Assembly (NCBI GenBank): GCA_945873675.1
Contig: CAMCEP010000179.1
Coordinates: 1-6,089, forward strand
Direction: 5' to 3'
Source of the DNA: Asaia bogorensis
Lineage (GTDB): Bacteria > Pseudomonadota > Alphaproteobacteria > Acetobacterales > Acetobacteraceae
DNA length: 6,089 bases
Under the pieces are notes generated by a model. That model was not told the DNA's origin, did not search any database, and was given only the letters and a program-made list of their open reading frames with translations. Each line of letters opens with the position of its first letter. Position 1 is the stretch's first letter. Of the stretch, positions 1-5,952 are shown piece by piece. Position numbers and translations under genes: made by a program.

Positions 1-143
1 TGTGGGTCCAGGTCAACCAGCAGAACCTTCCGCGTGGTAGCGAGTGCAGTCGCCAGGTTGATCGCAGTCGTGGTCTTGCCGACCCCGCCCTTTTGATTGG
101 CAATGGCGATGATTTTCGGCCTGGCGAGGTTAGGGCTGGACAC
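1..143 (-). CDS. parA: ParA/Soj chromosome partitioning ATPase, N-terminal fragment (runs off left edge)
   Basis: ParA is a cytoplasmic, nucleoid-binding ATPase. It moves the ParB-parS complex and so segregates the replicated origin. Only the first 47 codons are in the window. They contain the deviant Walker A motif KGGVGKTT (residues 18-25, with the signature Lys18 and the P-loop Lys23) and the following Walker A' strand LLVDLDP (41-47), which together are diagnostic for the ParA/MinD superfamily. The start is a GTG at 143-141. An in-frame TGA lies five codons upstream, so the start cannot be much earlier, and no ATG precedes the P-loop. The start overlaps the end of rsmG by 14 nt, implying translational coupling; no strong Shine-Dalgarno is visible. 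A plasmid ParA or MinD would also carry the P-loop, but the rsmG neighbour and nearby parS sites make chromosomal ParA by far the best call. Confidence 0.95.
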   Translation of the reverse strand, partial: MSSPNLARPKIIAIANQKGGVGKTTTAINLATALATTRKVLLVDLDP

Positions 144-717
144 GATTGATATTGCTCAGGCGCAGGATGGTTGCTTCGGGATTGGTGGTGCTTGGAAAGC
201 GGTCACAAGTGAAGTGCCAGCCTAGGGCGGCTTCCGTCAACTCTTTCTCCGCGGTCTTGCCTTTCGGGAATATCGCGACGCCGCCCGGGGTGAGGAAATC
301 TGCCGCATAGGGCAGCAGCGCCACCAGCGGGGCAAGGGCACGGGCGGTGATGGCGCGAAGGGGCGGAAGCTTGGCGTTTTCTGCGCGACAGGCATGCACG
401 CGCACCAAGGGTAGCTTCAATTGGGCGCTTGCTTCGACCAGAAAGGCGGCCTTGCGCTTGTCCGATTCTACAAGATGTATTTCACGCTCCGGCTGCATGA
501 TAGCGAGCACCAGGCCCGGTAAGCCAGCGCCCGAGCCGATGTCAGCGATTGGGCCCTCTGGCGGCAAAAGCGGCTGCAATTGCGCGCAATCCGCGATATG
601 CCGCTGGTCTATTTCGGTGGTGGTTTCCGCTGAAATCAAATTGATACGGGTATTCCAACGCAGCAGCAGATCTCGATAGGCTGCAAGCCGTTCAATGGTT
701 TCCGTGGAGTGTTTCAC
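130..717 (-). CDS. rsmG: 16S rRNA (guanine-N7) methyltransferase RsmG (GidB)
   Basis: RsmG uses S-adenosylmethionine to methylate N7 of G527 (E. coli numbering) in the 530 loop of 16S rRNA; in several bacteria its loss gives low-level streptomycin resistance. The 195-residue product is close to the usual 200-210. It shows the family's WNxxINL helix (21-27), RHIxD (39-43), the SAM-binding loop DIGSGAGLPG (59-68), the second strand with VESDKRKAAFL (83-93), ARAL (125-128) and PKGK (151-154). The frame stays open about 98 codons further upstream into mnmG. However, no ATG, GTG or TTG codon occurs in the roughly 75 codons before GTG 717-715, so that GTG is the only credible start. It overlaps the mnmG stop as GTGA and lies inside a parS site. 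There is no clear Shine-Dalgarno, so translation is probably coupled to mnmG. Confidence 0.95.
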   Translation of the reverse strand: MKHSTETIERLAAYRDLLLRWNTRINLISAETTTEIDQRHIADCAQLQPLLPPEGPIADIGSGAGLPGLVLAIMQPEREIHLVESDKRKAAFLVEASAQLKLPLVRVHACRAENAKLPPLRAITARALAPLVALLPYAADFLTPGGVAIFPKGKTAEKELTEAALGWHFTCDRFPSTTNPEATILRLSNINRVQP

Positions 718-725
718 GTGAAACG
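710..725. other. parS: parS centromere site (ParB binding), copy 1
   Basis: The 16-bp site TGTTTCACGTGAAACG matches the widely conserved ParB-binding consensus TGTTTCACGTGAAACA at 15 of 16 positions; its inner 14 bp form a perfect palindrome. ParB loads here as a CTP-dependent clamp and spreads along the DNA, and the complex is pulled by ParA. The site lies inside coding DNA. It encodes the last residues of MnmG (Arg-Phe-Thr), its stop codon, and the start codon and first two residues of RsmG. Location about 570 bp upstream of parA and inside the mnmE-rsmG-parA cluster fits an origin-proximal parS. Binding was not tested, but a chance match of this length is very unlikely. Confidence 0.93.
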
Positions 726-2591
726 TTGGGCGTCGCGTCGGAGATGGACCGCGAGCGCTGCGAGTGCGGCCGGCGTGACGCCCTGAACACGGCCAGCGGC
801 GCCAAGTGTGCTGGGCCGCGCGGCTTTCAGGCGCTGGCGCATTTCGGCCGAAAGCCCATCCACGTCGTCGAAATCGAGCGTTGCGGCGATGGCGGCCCTC
901 TCCTCCCGCTCCAGGAGGCGTCGTTCTGCCTCCTGCCGGCGCAAATAGGGGGCGTAGAGGGCTTCGGCTTCCAGCTGAGCGCGAATTGACGGGGTGAGTT
1001 CCCGCAGCCATGGGAAGGCAGCTTCGATCAGGCCTGTTTCAACGCCGGGGAGAGCGAGCACTTCAAGCACAGAACGGCGCCGGCCATCCTGATTGATCGC
1101 AATCCCTAAGCCAGCCAGCGCTGCGGGAGATGCACCATCCGCAGCGGCGCGCGCCAAAGCCGCTGAAACTGCCACAGCGAAGGCACGATGCCGCCCCGCC
1201 CGCTCAGGCCCCACGCAGCCCCAGGCGATGCCCCGTTCTGTGAGCCTAAGCCCAGCATTATCGGCACGGAGCGAAAGGCGATGTTCAGCGCGCGCGGTCA
1301 GCATACGATAGGGTTCTGAGACGCCCTGCAGCGTCAAATCATCCACCAATACGCCGATATAGGCTTCACTGCGCGTGAAGGTCGCATCGGGTGAGGCGCC
1401 AGAGGCGCGGCGCGCCGCATTGATCCCGGCCATCAGGCCCTGGGCGCCGGCTTCCTCATACCCCGTGGTGCCGTTGATCTGCCCGGCCAGGAAAAGGCGC
1501 GGCACTCGCCGCAATTCCAGCGCGGGCGTCAGGGCGCGTGGGTCAATATGATCATATTCAATGGCATAGCCGGGTCGCAGGATGCGGGCCTTGCTGAGTC
1601 CTGGGATCGACGCCACCACCTGTTCCTGAACCGCTTCTGAAAGACTGGTGGAGATCCCATTGGGATAGACTGTCGGGTCATCAAGCCCTTCAGGTTCAAG
1701 GAAAATCTGGTGCCGCTCCCGTTCAGCAAAGCGCACCACCTTGTCTTCGATGGAGGGGCAATACCGGGGCCCGACCCCTTGAATCCGCCCGCCATAGACG
1801 GCGCTTGACTGCAGATTAGCCCGGATGATGGCGTGGGTTTCCGGCGTTGTCGCGGTAATCCCGCACGACACCTGGCGATTGGTGATACGTTCCGTCAGCC
1901 AGGAAAGCGGCTCGGGCTTGTCATCCCCGGGCTGTGCTTCGAGCGCTGGCCAATCAATCGTCCGGCCATCAAGCCTGGGTGGTGTCCCAGTCTTGAGGCG
2001 TGCGAGCGGCAAGCCCAAACGCTCGAAAGCCAGCGCAAGACCGATCGCTGGCGCATCGCCAACGCGCCCAGCAGGGTAACGCTTTTCGCCGATATGGATC
2101 TCACCACGCAGGAAGGTGCCGGTGGTGATAATCGCGGCCCCACAAAGAATGCGCTGGCCGTCGCCGGTAATGATCGCGGCTAGGGCACCAGCCTGGTCAA
2201 GTTCCAGCCCTTCAGCCCCGCCGGCCATAATGGTGAGGCCAGGTTGAGCACGCAGCAGCGCCTGTACTGCCTCGCGGTAAAGTCGCCGATCCGCCTGGGC
2301 ACGCGGCCCCCGAACAGCTGGCCCCTTGGACAGGTTGAGCATCTTGACGTGAATAGCCGCTGCATCCGCGGCGCGGGCCATAATGCCATCAAGCGCATCA
2401 ATTTCGCGCACCAGGTGGCCCTTGCCCACCCCGCCAATAGCCGGGTTGCAGGACATTTCCCCAATGGTTTCAATTTTATGAGTCAGCAGAAGGGTGCGCG
2501 CGCCGCAGCGGGCTGCTGCCGCCGCGGCCTCACAGCCGGCATGGCCACCGCCTACCACCACAACATCAAAGATCAAATCCGCACCCGTCAT
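714..2591 (-). CDS. mnmG: tRNA uridine-5-carboxymethylaminomethyl modification enzyme MnmG (GidA)
   Basis: MnmG is the FAD-binding partner of MnmE. Together they install the (carboxymethyl)aminomethyl group at C5 of the wobble uridine (U34) of certain tRNAs, using methylene-tetrahydrofolate and ammonium or glycine. The 625-residue product matches the usual length of about 620-630. Visible features are the N-terminal FAD Rossmann motif GGGHAG (14-19), SCNPAIGGVGKGH (47-59) with Cys48 at the position of the conserved first cysteine, the family signature GPRYCPSIEDKVVRF (274-288) with Cys278, and the second signature starting AGQINGTTGYEEAGAQG (369-385). The C-terminal part, after about residue 440, is the helical region used for MnmE and tRNA contacts. 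The ATG start at 2591 places the FAD loop where it is normally found. The gene begins 18 nt after mnmE and its TGA overlaps the rsmG GTG, so it is an internal operon gene. Confidence 0.97.
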   Translation of the reverse strand: MTGADLIFDVVVVGGGHAGCEAAAAAARCGARTLLLTHKIETIGEMSCNPAIGGVGKGHLVREIDALDGIMARAADAAAIHVKMLNLSKGPAVRGPRAQADRRLYREAVQALLRAQPGLTIMAGGAEGLELDQAGALAAIITGDGQRILCGAAIITTGTFLRGEIHIGEKRYPAGRVGDAPAIGLALAFERLGLPLARLKTGTPPRLDGRTIDWPALEAQPGDDKPEPLSWLTERITNRQVSCGITATTPETHAIIRANLQSSAVYGGRIQGVGPRYCPSIEDKVVRFAERERHQIFLEPEGLDDPTVYPNGISTSLSEAVQEQVVASIPGLSKARILRPGYAIEYDHIDPRALTPALELRRVPRLFLAGQINGTTGYEEAGAQGLMAGINAARRASGASPDATFTRSEAYIGVLVDDLTLQGVSEPYRMLTARAEHRLSLRADNAGLRLTERGIAWGCVGPERAGRHRAFAVAVSAALARAAADGASPAALAGLGIAINQDGRRRSVLEVLALPGVETGLIEAAFPWLRELTPSIRAQLEAEALYAPYLRRQEAERRLLEREERAAIAATLDFDDVDGLSAEMRQRLKAARPSTLGAAGRVQGVTPAALAALAVHLRRDAQRFT

Positions 2592-2609
2592 GTGCCGCCT
2601 ATATCAGCT

Positions 2610-3926
2610 TTACTTGCCGATACAGAAGTCCCGGAAGACGATATCGAGAATTTCCTCAACACCCACGCGCCCCGTCAGGCGGCCAAGGGCGAAAAGGGCC
2701 GCGCGCAGCGCCTCCGACGTCAGCTCAGGAAGGCCGGCGCCCTCCGCCTCGGCCAATAGCGTCACCGCTTCGGTCAGTGCCGCGCGATGGCGCGGGCGGG
2801 TCAGCTGATTGCCCTCCCCCGCACCCGTCAGGCGGAGTGCTGCTTCAGCAAGGCGGTCCCTTAGTGTGCTCAGTCCAATACCCTCACGCGCCGAAACCGC
2901 CATGGCTGGAACATCTGCGATCGCGTTAGGCGCTGGGGCCAGGTCGCATTTATTGACCAGCACAAGGACCTCTGACCCTACCCAGCGGAGTGTCTCGGCA
3001 TCGGGGGGCTGGTCTGCAGCGAACACAGTGATGACAAGCTGCGCTTCCTGCGCTCGGCGCTCGGCACGCTTGATGCCCTCTGCCTCGATCTCATCGCCGG
3101 CCTCTCGCAAGCCCGCCGTGTCGGAAAGCGTCACGGGGACGCCGGCCAGATCAAGCCGCGCCTCCACAATATCCCGCGTGGTCCCCGCCCGCGCTGACAC
3201 AATCGCCGCCTCCCGGCCGACCAAGGCATTGAGAAGGGAAGATTTTCCGGTATTCGGCGCGCCTATAATGGCAAAGACTAAACCCTCGCGCAGCAACTCG
3301 CCGCGCCGCGCATCGGCCAAATGCGCTTTAATTTCCGCGCGCAACGCCCCTGCCCCGGCGCGCGCTTTGGCGTCTAGGTCGGTGGGAAGGCCATCTTCAG
3401 CGAACTCAATCGCGGCCTCCTGATGCGCCAACAACCGCGCCAGGCGCTCAGCCCAGCCATCATACAGATTGGCCAGGCCACCATCGGCTTGGTGCAATGC
3501 TTGGCGCCGCTGCGCCGCGGTCTCGGCTGCGATCAGATCGGCGATGCCCTCTGCGGCGGTCAGGTCCATCTTCCCGTGCAGAAAGGCGCGGCGGGTGAAT
3601 TCGCCGGGCTCTGCCTGGCGCAACCCAGAAGCCGTCAAAGCCTCCATCACGCCCGCAATAACGCTACGCCCACCATGCAAATGCAGCTCAGCCGCATCTT
3701 CGCCGGTATAGGAAGCCGGCCCTGGAAACCAAAGTACCAGGGCGTGGTCCAGAATCTCCCCATCCGTCGCGCTGAGCCGCCGCAAGCTCGCGCGGCGCGG
3801 CGGCGGCAGGCTGCCGGTCAACCGCCTCACCGCCTCACCCGTGCGCGGGCCCGACAAGCGCAGCACCGCTACAGCGCCGGCCGCCGCACCGCTTGCTAAT
3901 GCATAGATCGTATCGGCCGCGCTCAC
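2610..3926 (-). CDS. mnmE: tRNA modification GTPase MnmE (TrmE)
   Basis: MnmE is a dimeric, potassium-stimulated GTPase that works with MnmG to modify tRNA wobble uridines. The product has 438 residues (E. coli 454). It contains the N-terminal formyl-/methylene-tetrahydrofolate-binding domain, with TGEDAAELHLHGG (74-86) and PGEFTRRAFLHGKMDL (107-122). A G domain is inserted in the helical domain: G1 GAPNTGKS (222-229), G2 AGTTRD (247-252), G3 DTAG (269-272), G4 NKCD (325-328), G5 SAREG (345-349). The C-terminus ends in FCIGK, with the essential cysteine at 435. The start is GTG at 3926, chosen because the family begins with DTIYALAT-like sequence (here residues 5-12) and because GAGG lies 6 nt upstream. 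A parS site occupies most of its 36-bp leader. mnmG follows after 18 nt. Confidence 0.97.
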   Translation of the reverse strand: MSAADTIYALASGAAAGAVAVLRLSGPRTGEAVRRLTGSLPPPRRASLRRLSATDGEILDHALVLWFPGPASYTGEDAAELHLHGGRSVIAGVMEALTASGLRQAEPGEFTRRAFLHGKMDLTAAEGIADLIAAETAAQRRQALHQADGGLANLYDGWAERLARLLAHQEAAIEFAEDGLPTDLDAKARAGAGALRAEIKAHLADARRGELLREGLVFAIIGAPNTGKSSLLNALVGREAAIVSARAGTTRDIVEARLDLAGVPVTLSDTAGLREAGDEIEAEGIKRAERRAQEAQLVITVFAADQPPDAETLRWVGSEVLVLVNKCDLAPAPNAIADVPAMAVSAREGIGLSTLRDRLAEAALRLTGAGEGNQLTRPRHRAALTEAVTLLAEAEGAGLPELTSEALRAALFALGRLTGRVGVEEILDIVFRDFCIGK

Positions 3927-3932
3927 CTATCG

Positions 3933-3936
3933 CCTC
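3933..3936 (-). promoter_or_regulatory. Shine-Dalgarno of mnmE (GAGG)
   Basis: Read on the minus strand, GAGG is followed by CGATAG and then the GTG start of mnmE. The 6-nt spacing fits a functional ribosome binding site and decides in favour of GTG at 3926-3924. Its first base coincides with the edge of the parS site at 3936-3951, so the centromere site directly abuts the translation start signal. Confidence 0.7.
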
Positions 3937-3951
3937 GTTTCACGTGAAACA
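3936..3951. other. parS: parS centromere site (ParB binding), copy 2
   Basis: CGTTTCACGTGAAACA on the plus strand reads TGTTTCACGTGAAACG on the minus strand. That is the same 16-mer as copy 1 in the opposite orientation and a 15/16 match to the ParB-site consensus. It lies wholly in the 36-bp gap between the ferredoxin stop and the mnmE GTG, and ends at the mnmE Shine-Dalgarno. The two sites are about 3.2 kb apart and bracket mnmE plus mnmG. ParB bound here could in principle affect mnmE expression; that is inference. Confidence 0.93.
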
Positions 3952-3962
3952 CTCGCCATGCC

Positions 3963-4340
3963 CTATCCCTTTGCGGGAGGTATATCGCGTTCGGTCAGCA
4001 TCAGGCGCGTCACACGCCCTTTTTGGCGAAGATGCGTTTCCAGCACTTCATCAATATCGGATTTTGTTTCGATTTTATACCAAATACCTTCGGGGTAAAT
4101 CACCATGGCTGGGCCGAATTCGCAGCGATCCAGGCAGCCCGCCATATTTACCCGCACCCCGGCCAACCCCAATTCTTTGCCGCGCGCCTTCATATAATCG
4201 CGCAACGCCTCACTGCCGCGCGCCGCGCAGGACCCGCGCTTATGCCCCTCCGGCCGCCGATTGCAGCACACGAACACATGCGCCTGAAAATATGGTGGGG
4301 GGTCTGAGGCAGCTTTCCCCTTCGCTTCCAGATCGCTCAT
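3963..4340 (-). CDS. thioredoxin-like [2Fe-2S] ferredoxin domain protein
   Basis: This small cytoplasmic protein belongs to the thioredoxin-fold [2Fe-2S] ferredoxin family (COG3411 type, related to the NuoE fold and to Aquifex Fd1). Such proteins carry electrons, but the physiological partner is generally unknown. From ATG 4340 the product is 125 residues. It shows HVFVCCNRRPEGHKRGSC (21-38) followed by VRVNMAGCLDRCEFGP (63-78) and VIYPEGIWY (80-88). Likely cluster ligands are Cys25, Cys38, Cys69 and Cys73; Cys26 is an extra adjacent cysteine. The frame is open for 34 more codons upstream. ATG 4340 was preferred because GGGGG lies 5 nt before it and the family usually begins shortly before HVFVC; GTG at 4346 is an alternative. 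It ends 36 bp before mnmE on the same strand, so co-transcription is possible. Confidence 0.88.
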   Translation of the reverse strand: MSDLEAKGKAASDPPPYFQAHVFVCCNRRPEGHKRGSCAARGSEALRDYMKARGKELGLAGVRVNMAGCLDRCEFGPAMVIYPEGIWYKIETKSDIDEVLETHLRQKGRVTRLMLTERDIPPAKG

Positions 4341-4447
4341 GCTCACCCCCAATTGCTTGACCGCGTTTCCTTGCCGCCTAACGGGCCATCCGTCAAAACC
4401 GCGCCGCTTGACGCTACCCGGCCTTGGTGCCACTTCGCTCAAGCGTC
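4341..4447. promoter_or_regulatory. divergent intergenic region between ferredoxin gene and ogt
   Basis: These 107 bp separate genes facing away from each other, so promoters for both directions are expected here. TTGAC-type candidates exist: TTGACG on the minus strand at 4396-4391, and TTGACC (4357-4362) and TTGACG (4408-4413) on the plus strand. None is followed by a convincing -10 box at 16-18 bp, so no promoter can be placed exactly. The minus strand carries GGGGGTGAG just before the ferredoxin ATG as its likely ribosome binding site. I saw no clear operator palindrome. Confidence 0.4.
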
Positions 4448-4915
4448 ATGCCGCAACTCTCTCTCCATACCCCCCTTGGTGAGGTCACCATCTCAGAAGA
4501 TGGCGGCGCCATCGTCGCGCTTGATTGGGGTCGCGGTCGCGATCAGGAAGCAACCCCCCTGCTCCGTCAGGCTCGGGATCAATTGCAAGAATATTTCGAC
4601 GCCAAGCGCATGAGTTTCGACTTGCCGCTGGCACCCGTAGGCTCTGCCTTCCAAAAACGTGTCTGGGCAGCGCTTTGCGCCATCCCCCTGGGCGAAACCC
4701 GCAGCTATGCTGATATCGGCCGCGCCGTCGGCTCCGCCCCACGCGCGGTTGGCGGGGCCAATGGGGCCAACCCCATTCCGCTCTTCATCCCCTGCCATCG
4801 CGTCATCGCCGCCGATGGGTCTCTGGGCGGCTATTCCGGCGGCGATGGACCAGCTACAAAGCGTTATCTTTTGGACCTTGAAAGCCGAGCGCTTTTCCTC
4901 CCCCTCAACACCTGA
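4448..4915 (+). CDS. ogt: methylated-DNA--[protein]-cysteine S-methyltransferase (Ogt/AGT)
   Basis: This suicide repair protein transfers the alkyl group from O6-alkylguanine (and O4-alkylthymine) in DNA to its own cysteine. From ATG 4448 the product is 155 residues, a typical length for the short Ogt form without an Ada regulatory domain. The N-terminal ribonuclease-H-like domain (about 1-60) is followed by the DNA-binding helix-turn-helix domain FQKRVWAAL (68-76) through SYADIGRAVG. Then come the arginine finger Arg99 in PRAVGGANGANP, the active site PCHRVI (115-120) with acceptor Cys116, GGYSGG (127-132), and Glu145 at the position of the catalytic-network glutamate. The frame is open further upstream to a TTG at 4424, but family alignment favours ATG 4448; there is no strong Shine-Dalgarno. 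The TGA overlaps an ATG (TGATG) at the start of the next gene. Confidence 0.94.
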   Translation: MPQLSLHTPLGEVTISEDGGAIVALDWGRGRDQEATPLLRQARDQLQEYFDAKRMSFDLPLAPVGSAFQKRVWAALCAIPLGETRSYADIGRAVGSAPRAVGGANGANPIPLFIPCHRVIAADGSLGGYSGGDGPATKRYLLDLESRALFLPLNT

Positions 4916-4926
4916 TGGATACCCCC

Positions 4927-5901
4927 ATGAATCACGCTATCCGCATCCATGAACCCGGCGGCCCGGAGAAAATGGTTTGGGAAGAAGTACCCCTTCCCGC
5001 CCCCAAGCCAGGGGAAGCGCTGGTGCGGCATAAGGCCGTTGGCCTGAATTATATCGACGTCTATTTCCGCACTGGGCTCTACAAGGCGCCCAGCATGCCA
5101 GCGATCATCGGCATGGAAGCCTCCGGCGTTGTGGAAGCCATCGGCGAAGGTGTCACCGAAGTGAAGGTCGGTGATCGCGTGGCTTACGCCACCGGCCCAA
5201 TCGGCGCCTATGCTGAAGCGCGCGCCATCAAGGCTGATCGTCTGGTGAAAATGCCAGATGCGATCACCTTCGAACAAGGTGCCGCGATGATGCTGCAAGG
5301 CATGACCGCCGCCTTCCTGATCAAGAAATGCTACGCTGCCAAGGCCGGTCAGACCGTCCTTATCCATGCGGCAGCTGGCGGTGTTGGCCTTATCCTCAGC
5401 CAATGGGCCAAGCATCTTGGCTGCACCGTGATCGGCGTGGTCAGCACACCGGAAAAGGCAGCACTCGTGAAAGATCACGGCGTGGATCACGCCTTGCTCA
5501 CCAGCGATGATATCCCCGCCCGCGTGAAGGACATCACCAAGGGTGCAATGCTGCCCGTGGTGTATGACAGTGTCGGTAAGGATAGTTTCCTCACCTCGCT
5601 CGATTGCCTCGCACCTTATGGGCTGATGATTTCCTACGGCAATGCCTCAGGCCCCGTTGCCATTCCTGACCTTGGCATTCTCGCCGCCAAGGGCTCGCTC
5701 TATGTCACGCGCCCCACACTTGCGACCTATACGGCGCAGCGCGAGGATCTGGTGGCCCGCGCCAATGATTTGTTTGAGGTTGTGGCCTCAGGCGCTGTCA
5801 AGATTCGCGTCAATCAAAGCTATGCACTCAAGGATGCCGCTTCCGCGCATATCGCGCTTGAAGCGCGCAAGACCACGGGCAGCACCGTTCTCGTTCCGTA
5901 A
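4927..5901 (+). CDS. qorA: NADPH:quinone reductase, zinc-independent medium-chain dehydrogenase (QorA type)
   Basis: Members of this medium-chain dehydrogenase/reductase subfamily reduce quinones with NADPH by one-electron transfer and act in the cytoplasm. From ATG 4927 the product has 324 residues, against 327 for E. coli QorA. It aligns from the first residue: the AIRIHEPGGPE start, VGLNYIDVYFRTGLY (38-52), the GroES-like catalytic domain, the nucleotide-binding loop HAAAGGVGL (147-155), VVYDSVGKD (211-219), SYGNASGPV (236-244) and LYVTRPTL (258-265). The cysteines of zinc-dependent alcohol dehydrogenases are absent, as expected. An ATG at 4915 adds four residues and overlaps the ogt stop as TGATG; it may be the true, coupled start, since neither ATG has a clear Shine-Dalgarno. 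The gene is probably co-transcribed with ogt. Substrate specificity cannot be told from the sequence. Confidence 0.92.
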   Translation: MNHAIRIHEPGGPEKMVWEEVPLPAPKPGEALVRHKAVGLNYIDVYFRTGLYKAPSMPAIIGMEASGVVEAIGEGVTEVKVGDRVAYATGPIGAYAEARAIKADRLVKMPDAITFEQGAAMMLQGMTAAFLIKKCYAAKAGQTVLIHAAAGGVGLILSQWAKHLGCTVIGVVSTPEKAALVKDHGVDHALLTSDDIPARVKDITKGAMLPVVYDSVGKDSFLTSLDCLAPYGLMISYGNASGPVAIPDLGILAAKGSLYVTRPTLATYTAQREDLVARANDLFEVVASGAVKIRVNQSYALKDAASAHIALEARKTTGSTVLVP

Positions 5902-5909
5902 TATAAGTT

Positions 5910-5943
5910 CCTGGGCTTCGGGACGCTCAACCTGAAGCCCAGG
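5910..5943. terminator. hairpin between convergent genes, possible bidirectional terminator
   Basis: CCTGGGCTTC (5910-5919) and GAAGCCCAGG (5934-5943) are perfect inverted repeats of 10 bp around a 14-nt loop. The hairpin starts 8 nt after the qorA stop and ends 9 nt before the stop of the converging minus-strand gene, the usual place for a shared terminator. Neither side carries a proper U-tract: the plus-strand side continues GC-rich, and the minus-strand side continues AACTTATATT. Efficiency as an intrinsic terminator is therefore doubtful. Confidence 0.65.
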
Positions 5944-5952
5944 CGGCCGCCA

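Noticed and set aside
718..1011. Open rsmG frame extending about 98 codons upstream inside mnmG, suggesting a longer RsmG.
   Set aside because: The extension is Arg/Pro/Gly-rich, has no RsmG similarity, and is the shadow of mnmG codons in another frame. The 195-residue form from GTG 717 matches the family length.
2244..3899. Several plus-strand open frames of about 100-200 codons across mnmG and mnmE (for example 2244-2759, 2809-3423, 3423-3899).
   Set aside because: All are antisense to mnmG or mnmE, have biased low-complexity composition (Ala, Arg, Ser) and no family resemblance.
3893..4360. Plus-strand frame spanning the mnmE-ferredoxin gap whose translation includes FHVKHS, as in the rsmG frame upstream of its start.
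   Set aside because: The shared peptide only reflects the identical parS sequence in both places. The rest is antisense to the ferredoxin gene and rich in Pro and Arg, with no recognisable domain.
4341..4447. Exact sigma-70 promoters in the divergent region.
   Set aside because: TTGAC-like hexamers are present on both strands, but no acceptable -10 hexamer follows at the right spacing, so precise promoter calls would be guesses.
4864..5490. A 208-codon minus-strand open frame opposite qorA and the end of ogt.
   Set aside because: It lies antisense to well-identified conserved genes and its His/Gly/Cys-rich product shows no recognisable domain; it is typical of shadow frames in GC-rich DNA.
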